DNA of 64,000 bases from Rhizobium indicum. GTDB taxonomy: Bacteria > Pseudomonadota > Alphaproteobacteria > Rhizobiales > Rhizobiaceae. Positions 1-7,843 of this stretch are shown in pieces. Where the stretch lies: the NCBI RefSeq assembly GCF_005862305.2, contig NZ_CP054021.1, forward strand, positions 3,699,501-3,763,500, read 5' to 3'. Made by a program: the position numbers and the translations under genes. Numbering within the stretch: the first letter of the stretch is position 1; every line of letters begins with the position of its first letter. Below the pieces are notes generated by a model. It worked only from the letters and a program-made list of their open reading frames with translations, was not told the DNA's origin and did not search any database.

Positions 1-532
1 GGGCGGTGTCAGGATTTTCGCCGAGGGCGGAAAGGATTGCCAGATGCAGGGCGAAGGTCACCGTCAGGCTGCGGGTCGCGGCGAAGGCTAGCTCGGTGCC
101 GCCGCTGCCCACCAGCGACGGGGCGGTTCTTGCGAGGAAGGAATTGCCTTCGAGTGTCAGGCCGAAAGTCTCTTCCGTGCCGCCGGTCTGGTTGAACCAA
201 CGCACGACCTCGGCGCTTTCGCCGGATTGCGAGGTGACGAAGATCGTCCTGCCGGCGATCGGCAGCGGCTGGCCGAGCTGTTCGGACAGCGGCAAAGCGA
301 CGGCATCGATGCCGAGCGTCCTGTAGAGCGGCTCGACGGCGCGGTTGACGGCATGCGAGCCGCCCATACCGATGAGCAGCAGGCTGCCGGTCTTCTTCAG
401 CGAAGCGGCGGCCCTCACCGCCATCGGCTGGGCCGCTTGATAGGAGGCGATGGCATCGGCATGCTGGTGCGCCATTTCGCGGTCGATCGCCGCAAGTCCG
501 GCGGGTCGGGTTCTTTCTTCTGTCATCTTCAT
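1..532 (-). CDS. SIS-domain (sugar isomerase) protein, partial, runs off the left edge
   Basis: About 177 N-terminal residues are present; the C-terminal part lies beyond base 1. The protein starts MKMTEERTRP (a second Met is three codons in) and carries a phosphosugar-binding SIS fold: a Gly-rich loop LLLIGMGGSH and the hallmark FVTSQSGES serine loop. Proteins of this type include the isomerase half of glucosamine-6-phosphate synthase, AgaS and FrlB-type deglycases. Its ATG overlaps the stop of the upstream permease (ATGA), so it is translated in the sugar-transport operon and probably isomerises or deaminates the imported sugar after phosphorylation. The substrate cannot be told from the sequence. 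Confidence 0.8.
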   Translation of the reverse strand, partial: MKMTEERTRPAGLAAIDREMAHQHADAIASYQAAQPMAVRAAASLKKTGSLLLIGMGGSHAVNRAVEPLYRTLGIDAVALPLSEQLGQPLPIAGRTIFVTSQSGESAEVVRWFNQTGGTEETFGLTLEGNSFLARTAPSLVGSGGTELAFAATRSLTVTFALHLAILSALGENPDTA

Positions 533-1374
533 CCCTTGACGCCGCCGCTGGTGAGCCCCGAAATCAGGGCACGTTGCATGAGAAGACCGATCAGCACCGG
601 GGGCAGGGCGGCGAGCACGCCTGCCGTCGCAATCAGTCCGTAATCGGAAACGCGGCCGCCGGCGAGATCGGCAATGGCGACGGTCAGCGTCTTGGCGCGC
701 TGGTCCGAGGTGAAGAGCAGCGCATAGAAGAATTCATCCCAGGCAAGCAGGAAGGCAAAGAGGCTTGACGTCGCCACGACGGGGGCGGCCAGCGGCAGCG
801 TGATGATCCTGAGCGTCTGGAACAGGCCGGCGCCGTCGATCATCGCGGCGGATTCGATTTCGCGCGGGATGGAATCGAAACCCGATTTCATCAACCAGGT
901 GGTGAAGGGCGCTAGGATGGTGAGATAGACGAGCGCGAGGCCGAAGACGTTGTTCAGCATGCCGAGGTGGGAAAGCCCCATATAAAGGGGCACGGCGAGC
1001 GCCACCGGCGGCAGCATGTAGGTGGCGATCACCATCGACAGCGACCAGCCGACCGAAGGCGAGCGCGACACGGCCCAGCCGGCCGGAATGGCGAGCGCGA
1101 TGGCGGCGATCGTCGCCATGCCCGCCACCTCGATGCTGTTTCGCAGCGACGAGGTGAAGGCGGCGCCGGCGCTGTTTTCGAGCGTCGAGAGCAGCATGCC
1201 GTAGCGCGAGAAGTCCGCCGTCTGCGGCCACCAGCGCAGCGGCTTTGCCGCAAGGTCGGCGGCCGGCGAGATGCTCATGATGAACAGCCAGAGGATCGGC
1301 GCCAGGATGACGGCGGCAAGCAGCAGCGCGCAGAGATGGATGAAGGCGGAAAAAAGCGGGCTCTGGCGTTCCAT
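529..1374 (-). CDS. Carbohydrate ABC transporter permease (MalG/CUT1 type)
   Basis: 281-residue inner-membrane permease with about six hydrophobic segments and the cytoplasmic EAA loop (REIESAAMIDGAG near residue 190) that docks onto the ATPase subunit. The length and end-of-operon position are typical of MalG-like CUT1 permeases. I start at MERQSPLF, whose ATG overlaps the stop of the preceding permease gene (ATGA at 1371-1376). The frame stays open upstream, but that part is antisense-like noise inside the neighbour. It works with the permease at 1374 and the binding protein at 2331. No ATPase gene is seen in the window; it may lie left of base 1 or be shared. Confidence 0.92.
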   Translation of the reverse strand: MERQSPLFSAFIHLCALLLAAVILAPILWLFIMSISPAADLAAKPLRWWPQTADFSRYGMLLSTLENSAGAAFTSSLRNSIEVAGMATIAAIALAIPAGWAVSRSPSVGWSLSMVIATYMLPPVALAVPLYMGLSHLGMLNNVFGLALVYLTILAPFTTWLMKSGFDSIPREIESAAMIDGAGLFQTLRIITLPLAAPVVATSSLFAFLLAWDEFFYALLFTSDQRAKTLTVAIADLAGGRVSDYGLIATAGVLAALPPVLIGLLMQRALISGLTSGGVKG

Positions 1375-2258
1375 CAGGCAGCGCTCCCGGCGGTCTTGCG
1401 CACCAGAGCGGCGTAGCCGGCAGCAAGCAGCGTCACCAGCAGCGTGACGATCAAAGCCAGCGATGCGCCGGAGCCCGCCCGCTGGAAGGAGAAGGCTTCC
1501 TGATAGACTAGGATCGACAGCGTGCGCGTGCTGTTGGCCGGGCCGCCGCGGGTCATGACCCAGATGATGTCGAACACTTTGAAGGCCTCGATCGTGCGCA
1601 GCACCAGGGCCACCATCAATGGACCTGCGAGATAGGGTAGGATGACGAAACGGAAGCGGGCGAAAGCGCCGGCGCCGTCGACCAGCGAGGCGGCGGTGAT
1701 GTCGCGCGGCACGGCCTGGAGTGCGGCCAGAGCGATCAGCGCCACCAGCGGGAAATTCTTCCAGCAATCGGCGACGATGAGGGCCGCTAGCGCCGTGCCC
1801 GGTTCGCCGAGCCAGGAGCGGTAGGCCTCCAGCAGGCCGAGTTGAGTGAGCGCGGCGTTCAGCGCGCCGTATTCCGGATTGTAGATCAGCCGCCAGAGCG
1901 TGGCGTTGACGACGGTCGGCAGCGCCCAGGGCAGGATCATCAGGGCGCGAAGCGCGGTGCGGCCGCGAAACTGCTGGTTCAGCAGCAGGGCTGCCAGAAC
2001 GCCGATCACCATTTCGGCGGCGACCGAGACGATCGCGAACCATGCGGTGGTAACAAGCGTGCGCTGGAAATTCGAGCCGGAGATCATCTTCGCATAATTC
2101 TCGATGCCGACGAAGTTTCCTTCCGTGCCGACGAGCTTGGCATCGGTGAAGGAGAGGCCGACGGTATCGATCAGAGGCCAGCCAATGACTGAAATCATGA
2201 CCACGAGAAGCGGCAGCATCAAAAGCCACGCGCGGGTTGTCAGCCAAGTGCCCGACAT
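1374..2258 (-). CDS. Carbohydrate ABC transporter permease (MalF/CUT1 type)
   Basis: 294-residue permease with an N-terminal membrane segment around residues 8-30 and the EAA loop DITAASLVDGAGAF in the C-terminal third. It is the usual first permease of a CUT1 sugar importer, partner of the MalG-like protein encoded next. I choose the ATG at 2258 rather than the TTG one codon earlier, because a purine-rich AGAAGGGT lies about 7 bases upstream. The gene follows the binding-protein gene after a 72-bp gap that contains a hairpin, a common way of giving the binding protein higher expression than the permeases. Confidence 0.92.
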   Translation of the reverse strand: MSGTWLTTRAWLLMLPLLVVMISVIGWPLIDTVGLSFTDAKLVGTEGNFVGIENYAKMISGSNFQRTLVTTAWFAIVSVAAEMVIGVLAALLLNQQFRGRTALRALMILPWALPTVVNATLWRLIYNPEYGALNAALTQLGLLEAYRSWLGEPGTALAALIVADCWKNFPLVALIALAALQAVPRDITAASLVDGAGAFARFRFVILPYLAGPLMVALVLRTIEAFKVFDIIWVMTRGGPANSTRTLSILVYQEAFSFQRAGSGASLALIVTLLVTLLAAGYAALVRKTAGSAA

Positions 2259-2289
2259 CAAGGCGACCCTTCTTCTTTATAGGTTTGGA

Positions 2290-2319
2290 GACCGGGCGAC
2301 GGCAGACGCCGCCCGGGTC
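2290..2319 (-). terminator. Hairpin between binding-protein and permease genes
   Basis: The left arm gaccgggcg (2290-2298) pairs with cgcccgggtc (2310-2319) apart from one extra G. No clear U-tract follows on the minus strand, so it may act as an attenuator or a 3' RNA stabiliser rather than a full terminator. Confidence 0.45.
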
Positions 2320-2330
2320 TTCATGCTTGA

Positions 2331-3569
2331 TCAGAGGCCGCTATTGTCGGCGGCCGACTTCAGCGCGTCCTCGGGAGAGGACTGGCCGAGCAGCGATTCC
2401 TGGATCGCTTGCTGCAGCGCGGTCGAGAGCTCCTGATATTTCGGCGTCGTCGGGCGCGGATACATGGCGGCCAAGCCGATCTTGGCGGCGGAGATCAACT
2501 CTTCTTGGCCCTTGGTGACGGCTGGGTCCTCATAGGAGGAGGCCCAGATCGGCAGGCTGAGTTTGGCATAGGCATTCTGCGTCGCCTGCGAGGTCATGAA
2601 GGTAATGTATTTCCAGGCCTCATCGGGATGCTGGCTGGCCGAGGTGATGCCGAGGCCCATCGAGCCGTTGACGGCCGAAGCCTCGCTCTTGCCGGCAATA
2701 CCCGGCGCCGGCACGACGCCGACCTTGCCCGCGACCTTGCTGTCCTTCGGATTGTTGGCCATGTTGTACATGTAGGTCCAGTTCAGCGCGAAGGCGGCAT
2801 CGCCGTTTTCGAAGACCTTGCGGACGTCCTCTTCCAGGAATTCCTTGGAGTTCGGATTGGTGAGGCCCGAGGAATAGCTCGAAACCATGTATTTCAGCGC
2901 ATCGAGGCCGCCGCCGGTCTGGAAGGCCGGCTTGCCGTCCTTGAGGAAATCGCCGCCATAGGCGCTGACGAGCGTGGTGTAATCGCAGATCGCGGCTTCG
3001 GCCTGCGACCAGCTCCAGGCGATCGGCGTGGCGAGCAGGCCCTTGTCCTTGATCGTCTTTGCCTGCTCGGTCAGCTCGTCCCAGGTTTTCGGCGGAGCCT
3101 TGATGCCGGCCTTTTCGAGGACTTCCTTGTTATAGAACAGATATTTGGTGTCGAGGATCCACGGCATGCCGTAATATTTGCCGTCATATTGCACGGTGGT
3201 CCAGGCGCCCGGCAGCACGCCCTTCTTCATCTCGTCGGTGACGCGAGAGGAGACGTCGACCAGCACCTTGTTGGTGGCGTATTCGGCCGGCCAGATGACG
3301 TCGAAGAGGACGACGTCGTAGCCGCCGCCGGAACCCTGCGCCAGCACTGTCTTGTCGTGCAGGCCTTCATAGGGAACGAATTCGAGATTGACCTTGATAT
3401 CGGGGTTCGCCTTGGCGAAGGCGTCGGTCATGGCGCGCACATCGGCCTCGCTATAGGCGGCCTGCGCCATGAACAGCGCGTTCAGCGTCGTTTCGGCGAA
3501 AGCGTGCGGAGCAAAGGATGCGCCGATCAAGGCCGCACCCAGAAGCGTCTTGTTAAAGGATTTCAGCAT
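2331..3569 (-). CDS. Extracellular sugar-binding protein of a CUT1 ABC importer
   Basis: 412-residue periplasmic solute-binding protein (SBP family 1). It starts at MLKSFNKTLL, with GGAGG 7 bases upstream of the ATG; a ten-residue longer in-frame start lacks such a site. Residues 1-25 form a Sec signal peptide ending AFA. The mature part has the family look: ALFMAQAAYSEADVRAM early on, LDTKYLFYNKEVLEKAG in the middle and a WKYITFMTSQATQN helix near the end. It captures a mono- or oligosaccharide for the two permeases downstream. It is first in the operon and diverges from the ROK regulator, which probably represses it. Confidence 0.92.
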   Translation of the reverse strand: MLKSFNKTLLGAALIGASFAPHAFAETTLNALFMAQAAYSEADVRAMTDAFAKANPDIKVNLEFVPYEGLHDKTVLAQGSGGGYDVVLFDVIWPAEYATNKVLVDVSSRVTDEMKKGVLPGAWTTVQYDGKYYGMPWILDTKYLFYNKEVLEKAGIKAPPKTWDELTEQAKTIKDKGLLATPIAWSWSQAEAAICDYTTLVSAYGGDFLKDGKPAFQTGGGLDALKYMVSSYSSGLTNPNSKEFLEEDVRKVFENGDAAFALNWTYMYNMANNPKDSKVAGKVGVVPAPGIAGKSEASAVNGSMGLGITSASQHPDEAWKYITFMTSQATQNAYAKLSLPIWASSYEDPAVTKGQEELISAAKIGLAAMYPRPTTPKYQELSTALQQAIQESLLGQSSPEDALKSAADNSGL

Positions 3570-3729
3570 TGCAGCCTCCAGTTTTTGACATTTACGCATT
3601 GCCGAGGGCGGTCCTCCGCCATCGGTGTTCGAGAGGGCACGCGCGGAAAGCGTGCCGGTTCGTCGTCTCGGAGCGTCGTCAGAGCCGTTGCCCGGCTCCT
3701 GCGTTCCCTGGAACTCTCCGGTTCCTTAT

Positions 3730-3750
3730 TAAGTCAAGTGTCTTGACTTA
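3730..3750. promoter_or_regulatory. Perfect 9-bp inverted repeat, likely ROK operator
   Basis: Taagtcaag-tgt-cttgactta is a perfect palindrome with a 3-bp centre, lying between the divergent binding-protein and ROK genes. A further half-site, gagtcaag, lies at 3773-3780 just before the ROK start. Position and symmetry suit a dimeric repressor controlling both directions; binding is inferred. Confidence 0.6.
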
Positions 3751-3792
3751 TTACTTCTTCAACATTCTATTGGAGTCAAGAGGGAATTGCAC

Positions 3793-4998
3793 ATGAATGA
3801 CAGCCGCCCGATCCGGGCCAAGAGCGGCACCAATCACGAAGGCACCAGCGCGCATAACCGGCGCGTGATGATCGATGCCCTGAGGATCAACGGTGCGCTT
3901 TCACGCGCCGATCTGGCGCGGGCGACGCGGCTGACCAAACAGACGGTGTCCAATATCATCGAGGAACTCGAGCGCGACGGTCTCGTCAGTTCGCAGGAGG
4001 CGGTGAGGAGGGGCAGGGGGCAGCCGTCGACACCCTATCGTCTCGTGCCCGAAGGCGCCTTTGCGATCGGCTTGCAGATCGACCGGCATGTGACGCGGGC
4101 GGTCGCCGTCGATCTCGTCGGCAGCGTTCTCGTGCGTGATGAGGCCGGGCTACCACCCGGAGGTCCGTCGAACGGGACGAAGGTCATCCTCGATCTCGTC
4201 GCCGGCATACGCTCAAAGCTTGCCGGCGTCGTCCAGCAGTCGGAAAAGCGGCTGGTCGGCCTCGGCGCCGCCATGCCCGGGCCTTTCGGGGTTGCCGGCA
4301 GCGGCGACGATCCGTGGATGATGGAGGCCTGGCAGAAATTTCCGTTGTTGGAAACGCTGACAGCCGGCACCGGGCTCGATGTCGGCCTGCAGAACGACGC
4401 GGCCGCGGCCGCCACCGCCGAGCGCATGGTGGGAGCCGCCCACGGCATCGACCATGCCGTCTGCCTCTTCGTCGGCTATGGCATCGGCGCTGGCCTCATT
4501 CTGAACGGCGAACTCTACCGCGGCACCAACGGCAATGCCGGCGAGATCGGCATGGCGTTGTTGTTTGCCGACGGCAAAGCGACGCCGCTCGAACATCGTG
4601 CCTCGCTCGCCTCGCTCTATCAGCATCTGTCGGTCGATCCCGCCGATCCCGGCCTTTATGCACGGATCAACGACCTTGCCTTGAGAGGCGATCAAAGCAT
4701 CAACGCCTGGGTCGAAGCAGCGGCAGTGGACCTGCGCTGGAGCATCCATCTCATCGAGACGCTGTTCGATCCGCAGACGGTGATCCTCTGCGGCAGCGCG
4801 CCGGAAGCGCTGGTGAACAGGTTGATTGCGGCAATCGGCCCGTTGCTGCCTTCGATCGCTGAACGTCGTGGCCGGACGCTGCCGCGCCTGCAGTCCGGCA
4901 TGGCCGATCCCTGGTCTGTGGCGCTCGGGGCTGCCGCGGGACCGATCAGCCGTGCATTCGATCCGCGTTTTGCTGCAATTTTGAAGGATTCCCTCTAA
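3793..4998 (+). CDS. ROK-family transcriptional regulator
   Basis: 401-residue protein with an N-terminal winged helix-turn-helix at about residues 20-75 (SRADLARATRLTKQTVSNII) followed by the ROK sugar-kinase-like fold (VGLGAAMPGPFG, LQNDAAAAATAE, FVGYGIGAGLI, GNAGEIG). The usual ROK zinc-binding CXCGXXGCXE cluster is not evident after GNAGEIG, as in many ROK repressors that have lost kinase activity. I use the ATG at 3793, with AGAGGGA upstream; a TTG two codons earlier is less likely. The gene diverges from the sugar ABC operon and probably represses it until the sugar or its phosphate binds. Confidence 0.9.
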   Translation: MNDSRPIRAKSGTNHEGTSAHNRRVMIDALRINGALSRADLARATRLTKQTVSNIIEELERDGLVSSQEAVRRGRGQPSTPYRLVPEGAFAIGLQIDRHVTRAVAVDLVGSVLVRDEAGLPPGGPSNGTKVILDLVAGIRSKLAGVVQQSEKRLVGLGAAMPGPFGVAGSGDDPWMMEAWQKFPLLETLTAGTGLDVGLQNDAAAAATAERMVGAAHGIDHAVCLFVGYGIGAGLILNGELYRGTNGNAGEIGMALLFADGKATPLEHRASLASLYQHLSVDPADPGLYARINDLALRGDQSINAWVEAAAVDLRWSIHLIETLFDPQTVILCGSAPEALVNRLIAAIGPLLPSIAERRGRTLPRLQSGMADPWSVALGAAAGPISRAFDPRFAAILKDSL

Positions 4999-5018
4999 TT
5001 CAGGGGCTGAAACCGGGC

Positions 5019-5036
5019 GTTGCACAGCAGTGCAAC
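5019..5036 (+). terminator. Hairpin after the ROK gene
   Basis: Perfect 7-bp stem with a 4-base loop 20 bases after the ROK stop codon. No T-run follows, so termination is only possible; it could equally be a protein-binding dyad. Confidence 0.35.
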
Positions 5037-5134
5037 GGCAGAAAAGACGGCCATTTTTGCAGGTTTCATGCAACGATTTCAGCGAATAAAGACGCGCCGC
5101 CGCAATATAGGCAAATATTAAAAATCCTTGAAAA

Positions 5135-5160
5135 TTATATTTATTCGAATATAAATATAA
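5135..5160. promoter_or_regulatory. AT-rich inverted repeat upstream of ugpB
   Basis: Ttatattta and taatataa-like arms (ttatattta / taaatataa, 9 bp, 8-bp centre) in a local AT island within otherwise GC-rich DNA. It could bind a regulator or a bending protein, or be an UP-like promoter element. No function can be assigned. Confidence 0.3.
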
Positions 5161-5234
5161 CAGTTCGGCAGTGCGCTGGAGTGTCTGGCGAGGCTTCTCT
5201 AAATATAGCCTCGGCCGTGGCAAATAACATCCGC

Positions 5235-5252
5235 ATGACGGTTTTGTGACGG
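5235..5252. promoter_or_regulatory. Pho-box-like direct repeat upstream of ugpB
   Basis: Atgacgg-tttt-gtgacgg reads on the other strand as ccgtcac-aaaa-ccgtcat: two 7-bp repeats separated by 4 bp, the 11-bp period of PhoB sites (consensus CTGTCAT-N4-CTGTCAY). It lies about 110 bp before the ugpB start. ugp operons are phosphate-regulated in other bacteria, so PhoB control is a reasonable inference. The orientation is opposite to the gene. Confidence 0.6.
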
Positions 5253-5360
5253 TACGATTTCGATCGTTTCATGTCATGTAATATTCATTGGCCGCGGCAA
5301 TTTGAACCAGCTAATAGGGCGTGCGCTGAAAGTGCGCGTCCTTTTACGTTCGAGGTTCTC

Positions 5361-6716
5361 ATGCAAGCCAAGCTTCTCGGCGCCGTTGGCGCCCTTCTCG
5401 CTACAGCGTTTCTTTCCGGTCCCGCTGCCGCCGCCGATAAGACCAAGATTGACTTCTGGTTCGGCAATTCCGGTGACATCGCAAAGCGTGTCCAGGAGCA
5501 GTGCGATCGCTTCAACCAGTCGCAGGCCGACTACGAAGTCGTCTGCACCAGCCAGGGCAGCTACGACGCGTCCCTGCAGAACACCATTGCTGCCTTCCGC
5601 GCCGGCAAGCAGCCGACCATCGCCCAGGTCTCCGACGCCGGCACCCTCGACATCATGCTCTCCGGCGCCTACTACCCGGCCAACAAGCTGATGACCGACA
5701 TGGGCTATACCGTCGACTGGAAGGACTACTTCTCCGGTATCTCCGGCTACTACGCGACATCGAAGGGCGAGATGTACTCCTTCCCCTTCAACTCCTCGAC
5801 CGCTCTTCTCTATTGGAACAAGGACGCCTTCGCCAAGATCGGCAAGGATCATGCCCCGGCGACCTGGAAGGAAGCAGGCGAGGACCTCAAGGCTCTGAAG
5901 GATGCGGGCTATGCTTGCCCGCTCGGCTTTGACATCTCCAACAACGAAGTCTGGCAGTACATCGAGCAGTTCGAAGCCGTCAACGGCGAAGCGATCGCCA
6001 CGAAGAAGAACGGCTTTGAAGGTCTCGACGCCGAGCTGGTGTTCAACAAGAACCCGCTTCTCGTCAGCTACATCAAGGACCTCAAGTCCTGGTACGACGA
6101 CAAGCTGGTCGTCATCAAGAACAAGGCTGTCGGCCAGACCTTCGTCGAAGCCTTTGCCGCTGGCGATTGCCAGGTCATCCTGACCTCCGTCGGCGACCAC
6201 GGCAACGTTGGCCGTACCGCCAAGCAAGGCATGAACTGGGACGTTGCCATGCTGCCGACCTACGGCGACGCAACCCGTCACAGCTCTTATGTCGGCGGCG
6301 CTTCGCTCTGGGTTCTGCAGGGTCACTCCGACGCCGAATACAAGGCTGCTGCCGCGTTCTTCAACTTCATCGCAAAGCCGGAAGAAGCTCTTACCTGGTC
6401 GACCGTTACCGGCTACATCCCGGTTCGCAACTCCGGTTTCGAATATCTGAATAAGCAGGGCTTCTACGGCAAGGCGCCTTATGCCGGCCGCGAACTCGCC
6501 ATTCAGAGCCTGACCGCTTCGCCGGCTGGCGACGCGGCTCCGCAGGGCATCCGCCTCGGTGGCCTGCTGCAGGTCCGCACCGAAATCGCCAATGGTCTGC
6601 AGGCAATCTTCGTCAACAATGCCGATGTCCAGGCTTCGCTCGACAGTGCCGCCGAACGCGGCAATACGCTCTTGCGTCGCTTCCAGCAGACCTACAAGAA
6701 CGTTCAGCTCCCCTGA
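5361..6716 (+). CDS. ugpB: sn-Glycerol-3-phosphate-binding protein UgpB
   Basis: 451-residue periplasmic binding protein. The start MQAKLLGAVG has a GAGG site upstream and a Sec signal peptide of about 25 residues ending AAAA-DK. It follows E. coli UgpB closely in pattern: IDFWFGNSGD, NTIAAFRAGKQPTIAQVSDAG, SGYYATSKGEMYSFPFNSST, LLYWNKDAFAKIG, YVGGASLWVLQG, and a C-terminal AAERGNTLLRRFQQTYK. It delivers glycerol-3-phosphate or glycerophosphodiesters to UgpAEC. The first gene of ugpBAEC, it is separated from ugpA by a terminator-containing 232-bp gap. Codon choice is markedly biased towards C-ending codons, as expected for an abundant protein. Confidence 0.93.
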   Translation: MQAKLLGAVGALLATAFLSGPAAAADKTKIDFWFGNSGDIAKRVQEQCDRFNQSQADYEVVCTSQGSYDASLQNTIAAFRAGKQPTIAQVSDAGTLDIMLSGAYYPANKLMTDMGYTVDWKDYFSGISGYYATSKGEMYSFPFNSSTALLYWNKDAFAKIGKDHAPATWKEAGEDLKALKDAGYACPLGFDISNNEVWQYIEQFEAVNGEAIATKKNGFEGLDAELVFNKNPLLVSYIKDLKSWYDDKLVVIKNKAVGQTFVEAFAAGDCQVILTSVGDHGNVGRTAKQGMNWDVAMLPTYGDATRHSSYVGGASLWVLQGHSDAEYKAAAAFFNFIAKPEEALTWSTVTGYIPVRNSGFEYLNKQGFYGKAPYAGRELAIQSLTASPAGDAAPQGIRLGGLLQVRTEIANGLQAIFVNNADVQASLDSAAERGNTLLRRFQQTYKNVQLP

Positions 6717-6731
6717 TCGGCTGATATGAGC

Positions 6732-6764
6732 CGCACCCGGCCCGCATTTTGCGCGCCGGGTGCG
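6732..6764 (+). terminator. Rho-independent-like terminator after ugpB
   Basis: A 10-bp perfect stem, cgcacccggc (6732-6741) with gccgggtgcg (6755-6764), is followed by tctttg. It probably ends most transcripts after ugpB, leaving read-through for ugpAEC. Confidence 0.65.
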
Positions 6765-6813
6765 TCTTTGTAAGTTCTTTAGTCGGCCGCGGATGCGAGC
6801 TCGCCGCCCGCGC

Positions 6814-6916
6814 CTAAAGCGCGCCGCAATCTTTCAGGTTCGCTCCTGGCGCTTTAGATCTATATTTTTACGCATGTCGCTACAGCAAAACTGCTGCACA
6901 GTTTTGCGCGACATGC
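6814..6916. repeat. Rhizobial intergenic palindromic repeat cluster
   Basis: Two nested palindromes. Ctaaagcgc (6814-6822) pairs with gcgctttag (6849-6857). Gcatgtcgc (6872-6880) pairs with gcgacatgc (6908-6916), with an inner gcaaaact/agttttgc stem. The second has the look of the short mosaic palindromes scattered between genes in rhizobial genomes. A transcribed form would fold into a long hairpin between ugpB and ugpA. Confidence 0.6.
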
Positions 6917-6948
6917 TTTAAACCAAACCAGGACGAAAACGGCCACTC

Positions 6949-7833
6949 ATGGAAAAGCGCGTCACTTTCTCCTCGACGACGATCGGACTGCTCTTCGCAT
7001 TTCCGATGCTGTTGCTGATCTTCGTCTTCTTCTACTGGCCGAGTGCGCAGGCGCTCTATTGGGCGTTCACGCTCGAGCAGCCATGGGGCGGCGGTAATGC
7101 CTGGGTCGGTTTCGACAATTTCAGACAGTTGCTCACCGATCCTGTTTATTGGGACTCGATCACCCGCAGCATGATCTTCGGCTTCAGCTCGACGGCCATC
7201 GCCATGGGGCTGGCGCTGATCCTGGCGCTTTTGACGGATCGTGAACTGCGCGGCCACAAAGTCTACCGGTCGGTCTTCATCTGGCCTTACGCAATTGCCG
7301 CCCCCGCTCTCGGCCTCGCCTTCCGCTTCATCCTGGCACCGGAGGCCGGCCTTCTGTCTGTTATCAACCACGTCTGGCCCGGCCTCTGGAACCCCGCGCT
7401 CGACGGCAAGGACGCGATGATCGCGGTCGTCGTGGCCTTCTCCTGGAAATATATCGGCTACAACTTCATCTTCTTCCTCTCAGCGCTGCAAGGCATTCCG
7501 CGCTCGCTGATCGAGGCCGCCGCAATGGACGGTTCGGGGCCGATGCGCCGGATCTGGGATATCCAGCTGCCCCTGCTGACGCCAACGCTGTTCTTCCTGC
7601 TCGTCATCAACATCACCGAGAGTTTCCAGGATTCCTTCGGTATCGTCGACGTCATGACGCAGGGCGGCCCGGCGCGCGCCACCGAGCTCATGGTCTACAA
7701 GATCTATTTCGACGGCTTCAGAGGTCTCGACTATTCGGGCGCCGCAGCGCAGTCCATCATCCTGATGGTGCTCGTTGTCCTGCTCACCATCTTCCAGTTC
7801 CGCTTCATCGAGCGGCGCGTGCATTACAAGTGA
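6949..7833 (+). CDS. ugpA: Glycerol-3-phosphate ABC permease UgpA
   Basis: 294-residue inner-membrane permease, the same length as E. coli UgpA (about 295). Six hydrophobic segments; the EAA loop is RSLIEAAAMDGSGPMRRIWDI around residues 185-205. GIVDVMTQGGPARATELMVYKIY near residue 225 is typical of UgpA/MalF-type subunits. It forms the membrane channel with UgpE, 10 bp downstream. The ribosome site is weak, and the gene follows a repeat cluster, so expression is probably lower than that of ugpB. Confidence 0.92.
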   Translation: MEKRVTFSSTTIGLLFAFPMLLLIFVFFYWPSAQALYWAFTLEQPWGGGNAWVGFDNFRQLLTDPVYWDSITRSMIFGFSSTAIAMGLALILALLTDRELRGHKVYRSVFIWPYAIAAPALGLAFRFILAPEAGLLSVINHVWPGLWNPALDGKDAMIAVVVAFSWKYIGYNFIFFLSALQGIPRSLIEAAAMDGSGPMRRIWDIQLPLLTPTLFFLLVINITESFQDSFGIVDVMTQGGPARATELMVYKIYFDGFRGLDYSGAAAQSIILMVLVVLLTIFQFRFIERRVHYK

Positions 7834-7843
7834 GGTCGCGGAC

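Larger units (their letters stand above)
4999..5360. other. Intergenic region with hairpin, AT-rich dyad and Pho-box-like site
   Basis: This 362-bp stretch has no convincing gene. It holds a gttgcac-agca-gtgcaac hairpin (5019-5036) just after the ROK gene, a strongly AT-rich dyad (5135-5160), and the direct repeat resembling a Pho box (5235-5252) ahead of ugpB. Confidence 0.7.
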
